From NCBI GenBank assembly GCA_947579605.1, contig OX388315.1, positions 682,001 through 746,000 on the forward strand: a stretch of 64,000 nucleotides of DNA, read 5' to 3'. The translations under genes were made by a program, and so were the position numbers. The notes below the pieces were generated by a model. The model saw only the letters and a list, made by a program, of their open reading frames with translations. It was not told where the DNA came from and made no database searches. Source of the DNA: Athripsodes cinereus. Taxonomy: Eukaryota; Arthropoda; Insecta; Trichoptera; Leptoceridae. Every line of letters begins with the position of its first letter. Within the stretch, counting starts at the first letter, position 1. Shown in pieces: positions 1-10,656 of the stretch.

Positions 1-150
1 ATTCAACGCTGAGGTTTGCCACCCATCCTGAATGTCTTTATTTGTGTTGGCACAGAGAAGACGGCATGCATGTTTATAATATGCAGCTGGTCTGCTAGCT
101 ACTCCACTTGTGAGATATGCCGTGATGGTGTAGTGGTAGTAGTAGTTGCT
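1..150 (+). repeat. Family A repeat, cut by window edge
   Basis: A well preserved copy with TTTGCCACCCATCCTG, the GCATGC/ATGCAGC hairpin region, CCGTGATGG and a TAG-rich end. Its 5' part lies outside the window. Confidence 0.7.
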
Positions 151-460
151 ATTTGAGTCAAGTCATTTATTAAGGTTAGTCACTTGAGGGATAAGTATTC
201 TGTGATGGTATAGATATTAAAATAAAACTTAACTCTTTTAGGTTGTAGGTATGCTCCTTAACGTTGGGTTGTGGAAAAAATGTTCTCGTCTGGTGTTATT
301 AATTTTGAGAGAGGTTGAAGCGTAATAAGATGTTTGTACTCTAGAGGATACACAAACCTACATAAACTCTAGCAAGAGGACAACGGCAAGAAAAATAGCT
401 GCTTGTACAAAATACAAACCTTTACATAACGACATTAAAGGTATTTAAATTTGGAGATTA

Positions 461-530
461 TTATTTATTTATTTATTTATTCTTTCTTTCCCGCACATTG
501 ATCATAATACAAATCTACATTTTTATAGAG
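461..530 (-). mobile_element. LINE 3' tail, first half (split by an insertion)
   Basis: It begins TTTATTTATTTATTC and matches the start of the tail at 24391-24530. It resumes at 850 after the 531-849 insert. Confidence 0.5.
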
Positions 531-849
531 AAACTAGCTGACCCAGCAAATGTTGTTTTTCCATATACATTATTTCTAGATTACTAATATTGCTATCAAA
601 AAACGAGGGTTGATAGTAGAAGAGTGAAAATTTAGGGCTGTATGTATTTTTAATGTCTCACCATAAAAATTTAAAAAAAAAATTACCAAAAAATAAAAAT
701 TCGCAGTGGACCACTCTTAACTTTTAGGGGTATGAAAAATAGATTCTGATTCTCAGACCTACCTGATAAGCACACAAAATTTCATTAAAATCGGTCCAGC
801 CGTTTCGAAGGAGTATGATGACAAACACCGTGACACGAGAATTTTATAA
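531..849. mobile_element. Dispersed insect repeat nested in a LINE tail
   Basis: It runs from ACTAGCTGACCCAGCAAATG through TTTCATTAAAATCGGTCCAG and CGTTTCG to ACACGAGAATTTTAT, a wording familiar from lepidopteran genomes. It may be a SINE or Helitron-like. TTTTATA occurs at both edges and could be the target duplication. Confidence 0.55.
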
Positions 850-945
850 ATTAGATGCATACAAATGAAATAATATCAATATGCAGAGGGCGAGTTTATC
901 GCAAAGGCGTGATTTCACCAGATAACCTATTATTAGGCACTGGGA
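850..945 (-). mobile_element. LINE 3' tail, second half
   Basis: It contains CAGAGGGCGAGTTTATCGC and a degenerate GCGATTTC...AACC, the shared 3' region also seen at 12640, 24391, 40065 and 55780. Confidence 0.5.
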
Positions 946-1371
946 GGACTGTAACTATTACTAGGATATAAAAAATACAATTTATTTTTAATATTAGTTA
1001 TATCCAACAAACGTATCTATGTACTATAAGTACCTACTAGCTAAAACAGATGGTAGTGATAAATCACAAGCTCTCTCCCTTCAACACTTTGTCTTTATAT
1101 CTCCCCGTCTTACTCTCTCTCTTGGTTACTAAAAATCAAAATAAAAATGATGATAAAGAGTAAACGGTTTAGTGAATGGACTAATTATTCATAATATTTC
1201 AAAAAGTGAAAATATAGATTTATTATCTTATTTAGTAAACTGAAGTAACTATGTAGTAACAATCTTTTTTTTAACATCTAAATACATCCCACAAACAAAA
1301 TAGCCGTTAGACTAGTTGCATGTATGTAAGTTGTTCTTTCCGTGCAAAAAAAATTAAAATATTATAGGTAA

Positions 1372-1681
1372 TTTGTTTGATTTTGTTGGCACTTACTATG
1401 TGGTAATCACGAAACATTTTTAATTAAAGAATTAGTTAATTATGTACTACAACCACTTTAATTTTTTAAAAACACTATCGGTTTCAACGCTCAGATGCGT
1501 CATTGACGAGTGTTATACTAAAACTTATATATACTAAAATTTATACTAAAACTTATACTAAAACTTGTTATACTAAAGTTTTAGTATAACACTCGTCAAT
1601 GACGCATCTGAGCGTTGAAACCGGTAGTGTTTTTAAAAAGTTAAAGTGGTTGTAGTACATAATTAACTAATTCTTTAATTA
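1372..1681. mobile_element. Snapback element with 111-bp arms and 16-bp target duplication
   Basis: Arms 1416-1526 and 1576-1686 are reverse complements with about two mismatches and no indel; the loop is 49 bp and built of TATACTAAAACT-like repeats. A direct repeat AAAATATTATAGGTAA stands at 1356-1371 and 1682-1697. A 44-bp unique tail (1372-1415) precedes the left arm. The right arm contains GAAACCGGTA next to a CGC/GCG stem, resembling the 3' half of a minimal hammerhead. Confidence 0.7.
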
Positions 1682-1697
1682 AAAATATTATAGGTAA

Positions 1698-3170
1698 ATA
1701 AAACATTTCAGTATAATGTATTTATATTGCAAATTGTTATCAGATTAATAAAAAAACAGCGATCTGATCATTTATATATTTATTTAACAGTTTTTAAACA
1801 CATTATAAACACTTCATAAAAAATCTACCTAACTGGGCATGGTCAGACCGAATAAGTATCAAGGCAGACCGAATAAGTTTTCAACTTTGTCTCAGCGCTT
1901 TAACACTCCTTACTCAGCTTTGGCTACCTCTCCACTCCATTCAACTACACAATCCTATGACACAATACACACTCTCATAACCATGTACTAATTGATCGGC
2001 TCAGAACCAGAGGTGCCTATACAACACTTTAAATTTGTAGATAGGCATACATTGTTAATTAGACATTGTTCTTTACTATTTACAAAGTAACCTACCACTT
2101 TATATTATACTGTACAGTGTTTTATGAAAAAAAATGTTTATTTGTTTACTAATTCTTAAGGAGCAAACCGTAAACATAGTTAGTACAGCAATTATCAATA
2201 TTGTATAGTTACATTATAGACCAAAAAAACCTATATTACCAAAATATAAAACTTCAAAAGAACTTAACCAAAGAAACACACATCCTATGAAAATTGACAC
2301 AGTAAAAAGTATAATATGGGAATCAGAAAATACATAAATATAAAAATGCATAGATATCAGCCCGAAGGTAGATAATTAAATGATAAATGTAGATGATTTG
2401 CTGGATAGGCACTCTCTTTATCTCTGGCCTTCCCAATTTGTATATTAAGTAAAATGAATTTATTTTTTATTTAAAATAGCTTACATTCAAAGTTTGTAGT
2501 TAAAAATAGATAAGTAAACAAAAGTTTTCTTGAAAATGTCAAGTTAATTTGACGTAAGCACCCGAGTTTAATAAGATCAATAGCAAAAAGTTCACAGTTT
2601 TTGTGTTTATATCAAATATTTTATTACAAGTATACGCGAAAACGTTCGGTATCTTACCTAACAAAGTGAAGATTAAACAGTGCTCAATAATATATTTTTA
2701 TATTTTATTTAATAAAATTAAAAATGGATTTCCACAGCGTAAACACAAAAACTCTTGAATTATTATACCAAATATGTTTTTTTGGTGAAAAACTATTTCA
2801 CTTTAATAATATCTGCACTTTTTGGAAGTCTTTCAGTACCCAACGATTCACCATATAAAAATGCGTGTTTTTTTAAGTGCAATCTTTCATCTTGAAAATT
2901 ACTGCAAAGTTTACTCTACTATTTGGCAGTCCCTTACGTAGTTTATCTTTCGCTTGGAAGAGACGGGTTAGTATTTTTTTTAAACTTTTAATGCTTTTGA
3001 GGTTTTCTGCTCACGAAAGGATGTTTTTGTTTGCTAAAGATCCCGGTGCATTCAAGTATAAAATACAAAGTGAATGTTGGAAACAGGGGGTGGAAGATAG
3101 AGATAGTTAATGATTTAGTATTCAACAAAATCTGTGGTATCCTACCCTTTTCTGTGAGTTTTTGAGTATA
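1698..3170. other. AT-rich intron DNA, no feature recognised
   Basis: No exon, known repeat or strong structure seen. Small open frames here have no recognisable content. Confidence 0.4.
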
Positions 3171-3293
3171 CCAGCGATGCAATATGCCACCCATTCTGAA
3201 TGTTTTATATTTTACTGCCACGGGAAGGATAACTTGAATATTAATTGCATACAGTTAGTCTGCTAGCTACTCCACTTGTGAAAAATGCCGTAA
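3171..3293 (+). repeat. Family A repeat
   Basis: Contains ATGCCACCCATTCTGAATG, GTCTGCTAGCTACTCCACTT and ATGCCGT; the middle is diverged. Confidence 0.6.
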
Positions 3294-3389
3294 AACTCCG
3301 GTAAAAAAGGTTTCACAGCAATAAACACACAAGTTAACTTTTCCGTGCCAGTGTTAAAATAAGAGATTCATAATGAGTCAATCTTATCC

Positions 3390-3490
3390 ACCTCTACAAT
3401 ACAGACACAATATATAAAGAATTGCACCCTCCATCACCCACGGATGTAACAGGAATGTCAGTTCCTTCGTCATTTATACTCTTCATACAT
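3390..3490. repeat. Short dispersed repeat (GCACCCTCC...GGAATGTCAG)
   Basis: The segment with TGCACCCTCC, CACCCACGGATGT and CAGGAATGTCAG recurs at about 36175-36245. The family was not identified. Confidence 0.45.
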
Positions 3491-3599
3491 AAATTCTTTC
3501 TGAGGAAGGGCTCAAGGTTCACCTGAAGGGCTTCTCTTGACAAAACCCTTCTTAAAATTGAATATATATTTTTCAAAGAACAAACAGTTCAATTTCATT

Positions 3600-5100
3600 A
3601 TTCTAACTATCATTATATAAGGTCCACCAAGAGATACAAATCATGCTTCAAGGTTTCCTATCTAAATGGCGACGGAACTTTGAGTTCAGTAATTTTTCAG
3701 TAACTAGTTCGCCCAGTTTTCAACAAATGTTATCTTTTTACGTTTCATACGTGCAGAGAATCCTTTGGGTATCTGATTTAAGATAGATGTTTGTATTTAT
3801 CTTTTAGTTTAGACCGACAGAAAGATATTCTCAAGAAATGTTTGTAGGTACCTAATTCAATTAATTTCATGTCAGTAAGTAGGTACCTACATATCTGTTT
3901 GTGCAAGATTATCTAAACTTGAGTGTGTAATACTACAATGTTTTATCTCACTAGGAAGAAAAAATAAGAGTTGGCATTATTTTAATCTAAAAAACACATT
4001 TATGTTATGCTAATATAATTATGACACGTAGTGTGAAGAGAACTTAACAACCTGGAGGGATTATTTATGTCTTAGGTAGAAAAAAAGGGGAGGAGAAGGT
4101 CGACCACCAATTAAGTGGAGCCACCAGATCAATGAAGTCACTCAAAACACACAACACAGGACTATGCACAGGATTGAAAGGTATGGTGAAAGATGGTGAA
4201 TGGAATGAGGGACGGTTACGATCCTCCGAACTGATAAATCGATTGCAGGCTAGAAATATGTGATCAATTAAATTTTTGTTATTGATAGAAAATGAGCACT
4301 GTTTTTTTTTTTAACACAAGGGGTTGGTCGACGTAGACATCCTTCTTTTACAATACACTCTTTCGTCGTCAATGCGTTATTATGGTACTACGAATTTTGT
4401 GGAAAGAGGTGATTCGATTGGCGCAAAAGCACTCTGAATAGTGGAGACTGGTGTCAGCCCTGTGCTCCCGGGAGGAGCCTTGATGGATAATTGAGTTAAG
4501 TTGAGAATCTGGTTCACATAATCTAGATATTTGATCCCTGGAAAACTACGTCTCCAAGCACCTTTTCTTTCAGCCATGTATATCTTCTCATTCACCTTGG
4601 TTAGTACACCAGCTTTTGTTCATAGTTAGTATTTTTTACAATTAAGTGATGTCGCCTTTTTTGACCCTATATCTAAAAGCTTTATGTATTATTTTAAAAA
4701 TTGGATCCTTTATTCTTCTGGTAGCTTTAAACATTGTATCATAACACTATCTCCTTCAAAACTACGTAATGGAAATATTGGAAAAAAGGGAGAAATAGCA
4801 GCGTGACATTTGAAAATCAACGATCAAGAGTGAGTCAATAATAAATATTAACGTTTCTTTCTAAAATCATTATTCCCTTTACCAATAAATAAATAATGTA
4901 CTTCAAAGTTTTTAGTCAATTGAAGTCAATAATAATAATAAATTAAACGCCAAATAATGAAGTTGTAAATAACGAGATGTCTACGAACCAATTATTAATT
5001 AATAAATTTATTTAAACCGCATCTGTGAAAAACATAATTAAAATTTATATTGATAATTTTAAGGGGCTGTTACCAAGTATCAAAACTTTATAATTAATTA
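3600..5100. other. Intron DNA, no gene recognised
   Basis: AT-rich sequence. It holds a LINE-like scrap around 4080-4240 (AGGAGAAGGTCGACCACC) but no exon. Confidence 0.35.
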
Positions 5101-5149
5101 GTTTAACAGTCAGTTCTATGAAGTCACTTTAATTATTTGAGATTCAAGG

Positions 5150-5340
5150 GATTCATAAAAAATAAAGTCAAAGTCAGAGATCTCAAAATCATTTTTTTTC
5201 CTCGTGGCCACTAAGTATGCATGTCCTACAGGTCCAGAGGTTGGACCCGAGCGACAAAGGGCATCTGCTCTCTTTCCCAACTGATATCGGTGTGGGAACA
5301 TTCCCACAATTCTCTGTGCTTACGAATCGACTAAGGCTAG
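5150..5340 (-). repeat. Lepidopteran-type repeat containing AAAGTCAAAGTC
   Basis: AAAGTCAAAGTCAGAGATCTC, CATGTCC and GGGAACATTCCC form a GC-richer patch with a minus-strand open frame. It resembles a common dispersed LINE-derived tail and is not an exon: there are no matching splice sites or known domain. Confidence 0.35.
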
Positions 5341-5450
5341 TTTAAGTCCATTTACATATTATATATTAAGCGTATTTTTATATAGGGTAAACGACTAATG
5401 ATCGGACATTATTTATATTGTTGCAACTAAAATTACATTAGTTTTCATAC

Positions 5451-5660
5451 CTTAGTATTTCTAACAGCCACTATTCTATCACCAACATTCAGTCTCCCTG
5501 CGGCTGCTCCGTCTGAAGATACTTGAGTAATAAACACTCCATCATCACCAGGAACGTGAGGGCTTCCTCTTCCACCTGCTATGCTGAATCCTAGACCTCT
5601 GGGACCTTTCTCCAATACTACAGGAACCGATCTTCGGTCCGGATTGGCTCGTCTTATATA
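5451..5660 (-). CDS. dlg1: Dlg-like MAGUK scaffold, exon with PDZ1-PDZ2 linker and most of PDZ2
   Basis: This 70-codon exon has a GTTTTCAG acceptor and an AAG|GTATG donor, phase 0 at both ends. It begins YIRRANPDRRSVPVV, the last PDZ1 strand plus a very short linker. It continues [30 protein letters not shown] and GRLNVGDRIVAVRNTK, the first two thirds of PDZ2. H.PGD.G...T..  matches the HIPGDNGIYVTKL region of Dlg PDZ2, and IVAVRNTK lines up with the insect-specific LIAVRTN stretch. AAAGRLN lacks two residues compared with the usual AA..DGRL. The remainder of PDZ2, SH3 and guanylate-kinase exons are not in the 5.4 kb to the left edge. Confidence 0.83.
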
Positions 5661-6647
5661 CTGAAAACAATAAATAAATAGATAGTCATTTATATAATTT
5701 ATGATACAGAAGTAAATTTTAAAGGTCTATGAGTAGGAAGATACATGGACGTGAGTGAACGAAGTTACAGCGGACTCCAGAGCACAGCAGGATAGTGCAT
5801 TCGATTAAAGAGAATGAAACTGGATTCTGTTGAAAGCTAAGACAAACCAAGGGATGCAGAGCTGTAATTTGATCATTGAAACAGAAGATGCGGTGGCCCT
5901 AGCTGGTTCATGTTTTGAAAAAACTCCAACGATAGTTGGTTCAAAAGAATACTGTTCTTCTCTTATAAAGATTCAGATGGTCTGAACGATCTATTTTCTG
6001 AATAAACCTAAACAGCATTAAGAATTTAGGTGATTTGATTGGCGGAAAATTGTTCTGAATGAAGCGAGCTTGCTTCTACTCTTTATTTTCGAGATAAGAA
6101 ATTAGATACAAAAAAAATATCTTGGCAATTCATCCAATGAGTCACAAGTGAGGGACTGTGATATAAACCGGAATAATGAACTGGACGAAATTGCGTGATG
6201 AAAAAAAGCTTAGAAGGCATATACTCCGTTTTCATGTGGGACTAATAATAGTTGCCCAAAGAAAAGAACAAGATGGAGTCATAATAATGTTATAAATATT
6301 AAAATACTTGGATATTTTTCTACAAGTACTAGGTAGGTTAAATACCATTAATTTATTAGAGGTTACATTTGTAGTACCTTCTGCAATACATTATGCAAAG
6401 CAATATGCCTTTTGATCTTTCTTTCTTGTTTCATGATAAAAACACAACAAACTGATGTTTTACTTACAACCCATACATTTGTTATTGTATAAGTGTAATA
6501 TGTGACTTTAGAATCAAATACTACTAAACACTTTGAGCTTTTGTGAATACATTTCTTATTTTTTTAATATGAAAGTTTTGTGGAATCCCTTGCGAAGAAT
6601 TGGTTTCACGTAATTTTTTGAGTTAATTATATTTTATTACTTACTTT

Positions 6648-6710
6648 TTTATCGTGTCGAAACCCAGAAAAAACCAATCAAACTGATCTCCAGTACTGCG
6701 CAAAACGCAC
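6648..6710 (-). mobile_element. Extreme 3' end of a LINE (NRLRSGVG family)
   Basis: The last codons VRFAQYWRSV, the TGA stop and the short 3' UTR GGGTTTCGACACGATAAA match the longer copy at 42722-43130. It is 5'-truncated to about 60 bp. Confidence 0.65.
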
Positions 6711-6903
6711 TATCATATTTTGAACCACTCTAGATAAATCATTCCAAATGATCACACTCACCGATAGTCAACCTATTTGAATAGGTATTAACTAGGTTGG
6801 TTTGATGTATATGATATGTGAACTTCCTTTAGGAGTGCACAACATAGAGTTTTGATGCTTAAGCGTTTGAAATGATTAATCTAGAGTGATTCAAAATATG
6901 ATT
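6711..6903. mobile_element. MITE-like element with 33-bp inverted termini
   Basis: Termini 6711-6743 and 6871-6903 are inverted repeats (30 of 33 match: TATCATATTTTGAACCACTC and its complement). It has no coding capacity and abuts the LINE end at 6710. Confidence 0.6.
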
Positions 6904-7388
6904 AAAATCTACAGTTCCCGACATCCAATTGTGTAAAAAAAAATCATTACATAATTTTTTGAGTATTTTGTTACAGGATGGTGTTCATAAAATATCACTG
7001 TTGGACAATTAACATCTACAATATGGCGATGACGCATGGCGTCCTTCCTGAATGTCTTCTTTTACGACATAAAGAGGACCAGCACACATTTGTTACATGC
7101 AGTTCATCATCATCATTTACGATACAACCAATTTTGGGTCTTGACTTTTCAAAAAGTCACTTTGACCCCTCCCTCTCCATAACCTCTCGTCGCTAATTGG
7201 TTACGCCCAAAGCTAGCGGGTCTTTTTCTTAGATTACCGGAAATTGGTCTACTGAATATCACCCGGAAGGAAATGGAATGTAATTTTTTTTCAAAGATGT
7301 ATCTGGGTTTTTGTTATAAACCTAAATACAATCTTGTATACCTTTCACAGTAAGCTAAGAGCTTGTGCCGTGAATTGTATTGAATTAA

Positions 7389-7568
7389 TAATGCAATTTG
7401 AAACAAGTGTTCCTTTCTACTATTGTTTGTTAATTCGCAGAGAGACGTCTTTCGACTTATAAGGTCATTATCAATCTGCGAATTAACAAACAATAGTAGA
7501 AAGGAACACTTGTTTCTAATTGCATTATTATGGAATTCTACTACGTGTGCACCGACACAATTAATAAA
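7389..7568 (-). mobile_element. Snapback retroposon family B with hammerhead-like core
   Basis: Arms 7390-7440 and 7476-7526 pair over 51 bp with one mismatch. The unique tail GGAATTCTACTACGTGTGC...CCGACAC ends in AATAAA. A 13-bp direct repeat TGTATTGAATTAA flanks it (7376-7388, 7569-7581). On the minus strand the loop reads TTGATAA, a stem GAC..GTC, GAAA, GACGTC, resembling a minimal hammerhead with the arms as stem I. It has no open frame, so it would be non-autonomous. Confidence 0.65.
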
Positions 7569-8221
7569 TGTATTGAATTAAATTGTATTTAAATTGTCGC
7601 CGTATTGATAGTAGATTATTGATCCTAATCGAAAAAAATGATTTACAACACTAAATGAATTTATTAAATGTTTCCTGACCAGTTATCATTTTCCACAAAG
7701 ATTTTCCCAAAACTTATAGACAAGATTAAGAAATCTTTTCTTTGTCGAGGATTCCACAGAATCGGAATAGATTTCGCAATATTTTTTTAAATATGTTTCA
7801 GTAAAATTATAAAACTGCTAATGGCGGTTTTTGAAACTAACATCTTCATATGATGATAATATTATTATAACAGAGAAACTTCTAAAAAGTTTGAGTAGAA
7901 AAGTTTAAGGGGGGAAAAAAAAGCTGCGATAAAAGGGACAAAAAAGTAGAAAACTGCGCGTTAGGAAAATGTTGGGAAGATAAGGTTTTTTGTTGTATCC
8001 GAACTGAACCGAACAAATAATAATAAAACTATCGTGCATTATAATATTATTCTCGTTATTTCGGTGGTATGTAGTATCGCTGGGTTATTTTATCTGATAC
8101 AACAAATGTGTTTATTTCATTTGTTTCAGAAGACAAGACAGTGTGATTTTTTTCATTTGTTTATGAAAAAAGAGATAGTGTGAAGATTGTAATTTTTTTT
8201 TTATTTTAACTTTATGTAGGC

Positions 8222-8348
8222 TTACCTACTACTGCTACTATTAATATACCATCACGGCTTGTCATACCTACAAATGGGGTAGCCAGTTCACCAGCTGCAT
8301 GTAATGAAGACACAACCTGTCATCTTCGTGCCAACAAAAAATTAAGAA
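8222..8348 (-). repeat. Family A repeat
   Basis: It shows ACTACTGCTACT, CCATCACGGC, GGGTAGCCAG, CAGCTGCATG and CGTGCCAACAAAAAA in reverse order. Confidence 0.65.
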
Positions 8349-8767
8349 CAAGAAATTTAATAAAATATGATTTTTCGACATGTAATCATTATTATTAAAA
8401 TGACACCATATTTTACTGGGACCATTACAGCTTTCGACCAATGCGATCCCAGAAAAAAATAAACATTTACAAAAGTGTTCCTACTTTCCTAACAAATTGC
8501 CTTAGCTATAATTGGTGACTTTGCAAGAATGTTCGTCCTGCTTGTAGGTGGATAGAACAGCATATGCTGACGTGAGCGACAATACGATGCTGGTATATAA
8601 AAGTTTAATTACTTAATACCTTTAGATTACTGATAATACCATTCACTAATTTGACGACAAACGTCTTATTCAACAAACGTCTTGTGTTATAAATAAAGAC
8701 ATTAAGTCAACAATAAAATAAAAAATATTCTATTCGTTACATGTACCTATCTTTGTAATAAAGCTTC

Positions 8768-8832
8768 ACTTTACATTAGTCTGACGATAAGAGCGGAAGC
8801 TCTTGAAAGCCGGCTCGCAAAATTAATAAAGT
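8768..8832 (+). ncRNA. Hammerhead ribozyme-like motif (family F, best copy)
   Basis: CTGACGA at 8781-8787 fits CUGANGA. After one extra T come stem II AAGAGC/GCTCTT (8789-8794 with 8799-8804) and a GGAA tetraloop. Then GAAA (8805-8808), self-complementary GCCGGC (8809-8814), U16.1 (8815) and C17 (8816), the predicted cleavage position. Stem I can form from ACTTTA (8768-8773) and TAAAGT (8827-8832) plus two bases next to the core. A palindromic stem III without a loop implies action as a dimer, as in Penelope-like elements. The unpaired U after CUGANGA is a departure. Activity is inferred. Confidence 0.6.
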
Positions 8833-9179
8833 CAACAGTGGAATAACTAGGTATATATCGTGTTTTATAAATAAATTGTAGTTATGACAAATATTTGATT
8901 GAAAGGTTGTCTCATAAATTACAAAACAATATGACAATAAAAAATGATTTTAAAAATAATATGTAATACAAATGTTTTGTGTAACGCAATATTATGGAGG
9001 TTTGTTAGAAATAGGTGAAAAATGTGATGAATTTAAATTGAATAGGATGTTCTGTATCTGAAAATAAAACAACATCAAATTGTAAAAATGAAGTGTTGCC
9101 TCATTGTTAACTTCAAAAATGCCTACAGGTTAATCATAGGTACAATGAGTAAATGATTTCAAACACTTATTAAGTATCT

Positions 9180-9260
9180 TCCACTGTGATTTTAATGGTC
9201 GCGAGCCGGTTTTTAAGAGCTTCCGCTCTCATCATCAGGCTAGCGTAAAGTATCTATTTA
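9180..9260 (-). ncRNA. Degenerate hammerhead-like motif (family F), inverted to the 8.8-kb copy
   Basis: CTGATGA (9238-9232), stem II GAGAGC/GCTCTT with GGAA loop, ACCGGC and TC are present. The invariant G12 of GAAA is A (AAAA at 9214-9211), so it is probably inactive. Flanking CTTTACGCTAGC and ATTAAAATCACAGTGG match the other copy. Confidence 0.5.
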
Positions 9261-9419
9261 CGCTCAGGACCAATAAAGTCACAGTAGAATTAATAAAGTG
9301 TTTTATTTGAAATAGTTAAACATGAATTTCCACCAAAAACCGTCGGTCGAAATAATCGACTTTAATTTCAATATTTTTCTGTTGGTTTATTTTCTCTCTA
9401 TTTTTAATAATTATGTACC

Positions 9420-9560
9420 TACCGTATATAAAACACGCCACCCATCTTGAATCACTAATTTTTTTGTTGGCACGTAGAAGACAGTTTGCATGTTTATAAC
9501 ATGCGGGTGTTGTGCTGGTTTCCCTACTTATGAGGTATGCCGTGATAGTGTAGCAGTACA
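9420..9560 (+). repeat. Family A repeat
   Basis: CGCCACCCATCTTGAATC, TTTTGTTGGCACGTAGAAG, GCATGTTTATAACATGCGG and ATGCCGTGATAGTG. Confidence 0.7.
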
Positions 9561-9629
9561 ATAATTATATTAGATTCATATTATACAATACGCCTAACAT
9601 TAATTTTGTATTACTATAAATATTGTTTT

Positions 9630-9870
9630 TTCGAAAGTTTTCGAATGTGCTGTAAAAGGCAGGTTTTCACGAAATATTAAATACATTTTACATCATAAAT
9701 TCAGCGATGGGGTATGTCAACCATTTTTAATATCTCAACTTTTATTGGCACAACCTAATAGCTGAAATTTAGATTTAAAATGTCTTTATTTTTTGGAACA
9801 CCTGCTTTTTACTGGACACTCCAAAACTTACGGAAAAGAGTGGGAGACCAATTCTTTGACATATGCTGCT
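9630..9870. repeat. Two family A fragments in opposite orientation
   Basis: 9630-9765 reads forward (AAAGTTTTCGAATGTGC, AAAAGGCAGG, ATTCAGCGATGGGG, TATTGGCAC). 9766-9870 reads in reverse (GAACACCTGCTTTTTAC, AACTTACGGAAAAGAGTGGG). Confidence 0.55.
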
Positions 9871-10377
9871 CGGCTTTTTTTATAATTTTTTAATTATTAT
9901 TACAACATGTACATTTTTAAAGCTTTATTAATTTTGTAAACACCCTATGACAAGCGTTATAAATGATTCAATACCGTTTACCTGTCTTCTAAATTTAAAA
10001 AGCAATTTTTCAAAAATGCCAAGCTACCTACACGATCCTGAATATTGCATTCGCACTAAATCTATTTTCGTGGAATGAAAAACCAAAATAATAACAGAAT
10101 AGGAATATGTTATTTCCTGAAAAATTGAAAAATATTGTTTGAACTTGTCTGCGTACGAAATGTCGTGAGGTAATCCACATATTACGACTATTTATAAAGC
10201 GCCTTGGTTGATGTTTTGTCATATTTGAAAATGAAATAGTGATAATGGAGTCGTATCATGAGGTCCCCGGTAAAAATATTATCCTTCGAATATTTGTAAG
10301 TTTACGAGTATCCCATAAAAGGCATGTGTTCCAAAGACATCACGTACAGTATTAATTTTAGACATTATAATTATACG

Positions 10378-10441
10378 ATGAGGCATGCTCCCCAACCTGA
10401 ATGTCATTTTTTTTATTATAACGAAGACGACAATCTGCATA
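10378..10441 (+). repeat. Family A repeat, left part, interrupted
   Basis: GAGGCATGCTCCCCAACCTG and GAAGACGACAATCTGCATA; the copy continues after the insertion, at 10657. Confidence 0.55.
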
Positions 10442-10656
10442 TATAATGGAAAAAAGACAATTAATTGACTTTAGTTTTAATTAAAATATGTTAATGAGTT
10501 GTTACCTGGTTTCGACTCATAAAGTCATTGTCAAACTAAGCTTAGTTTGACAATACTCATTAAAATATTTTAAGTAAAACTAGAACCAATTGTGTTTTTT
10601 TCCGTATTATAATAAACATGGAGTTTTACAAAATTAGCGTCGACTCTATAAATAAA
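10442..10656 (-). mobile_element. Snapback retroposon family B inserted in family A
   Basis: The insert is flanked by a 13-bp duplication GACAATCTGCATA (10429-10441, 10657-10669) of family A sequence. Arms 10472-10499 and 10555-10582 form a stem. Between them the minus strand has TTGACAA, a stem GACTT/GAGTC, GAAA, CC-A-GG and TA. An inner perfect palindrome (ATTGTCAAACTAAG and complement) lies at 10525-10554. The tail ends in ATAAATAAA, as in the 7.4-kb copy. Confidence 0.65.

Noticed and set aside
1501..1580. TATACTAAAACT repeats as a CRISPR-like or satellite array
   Set aside because: They are the loop of the snapback element, only a few units long, with no spacers; the genome is eukaryotic.
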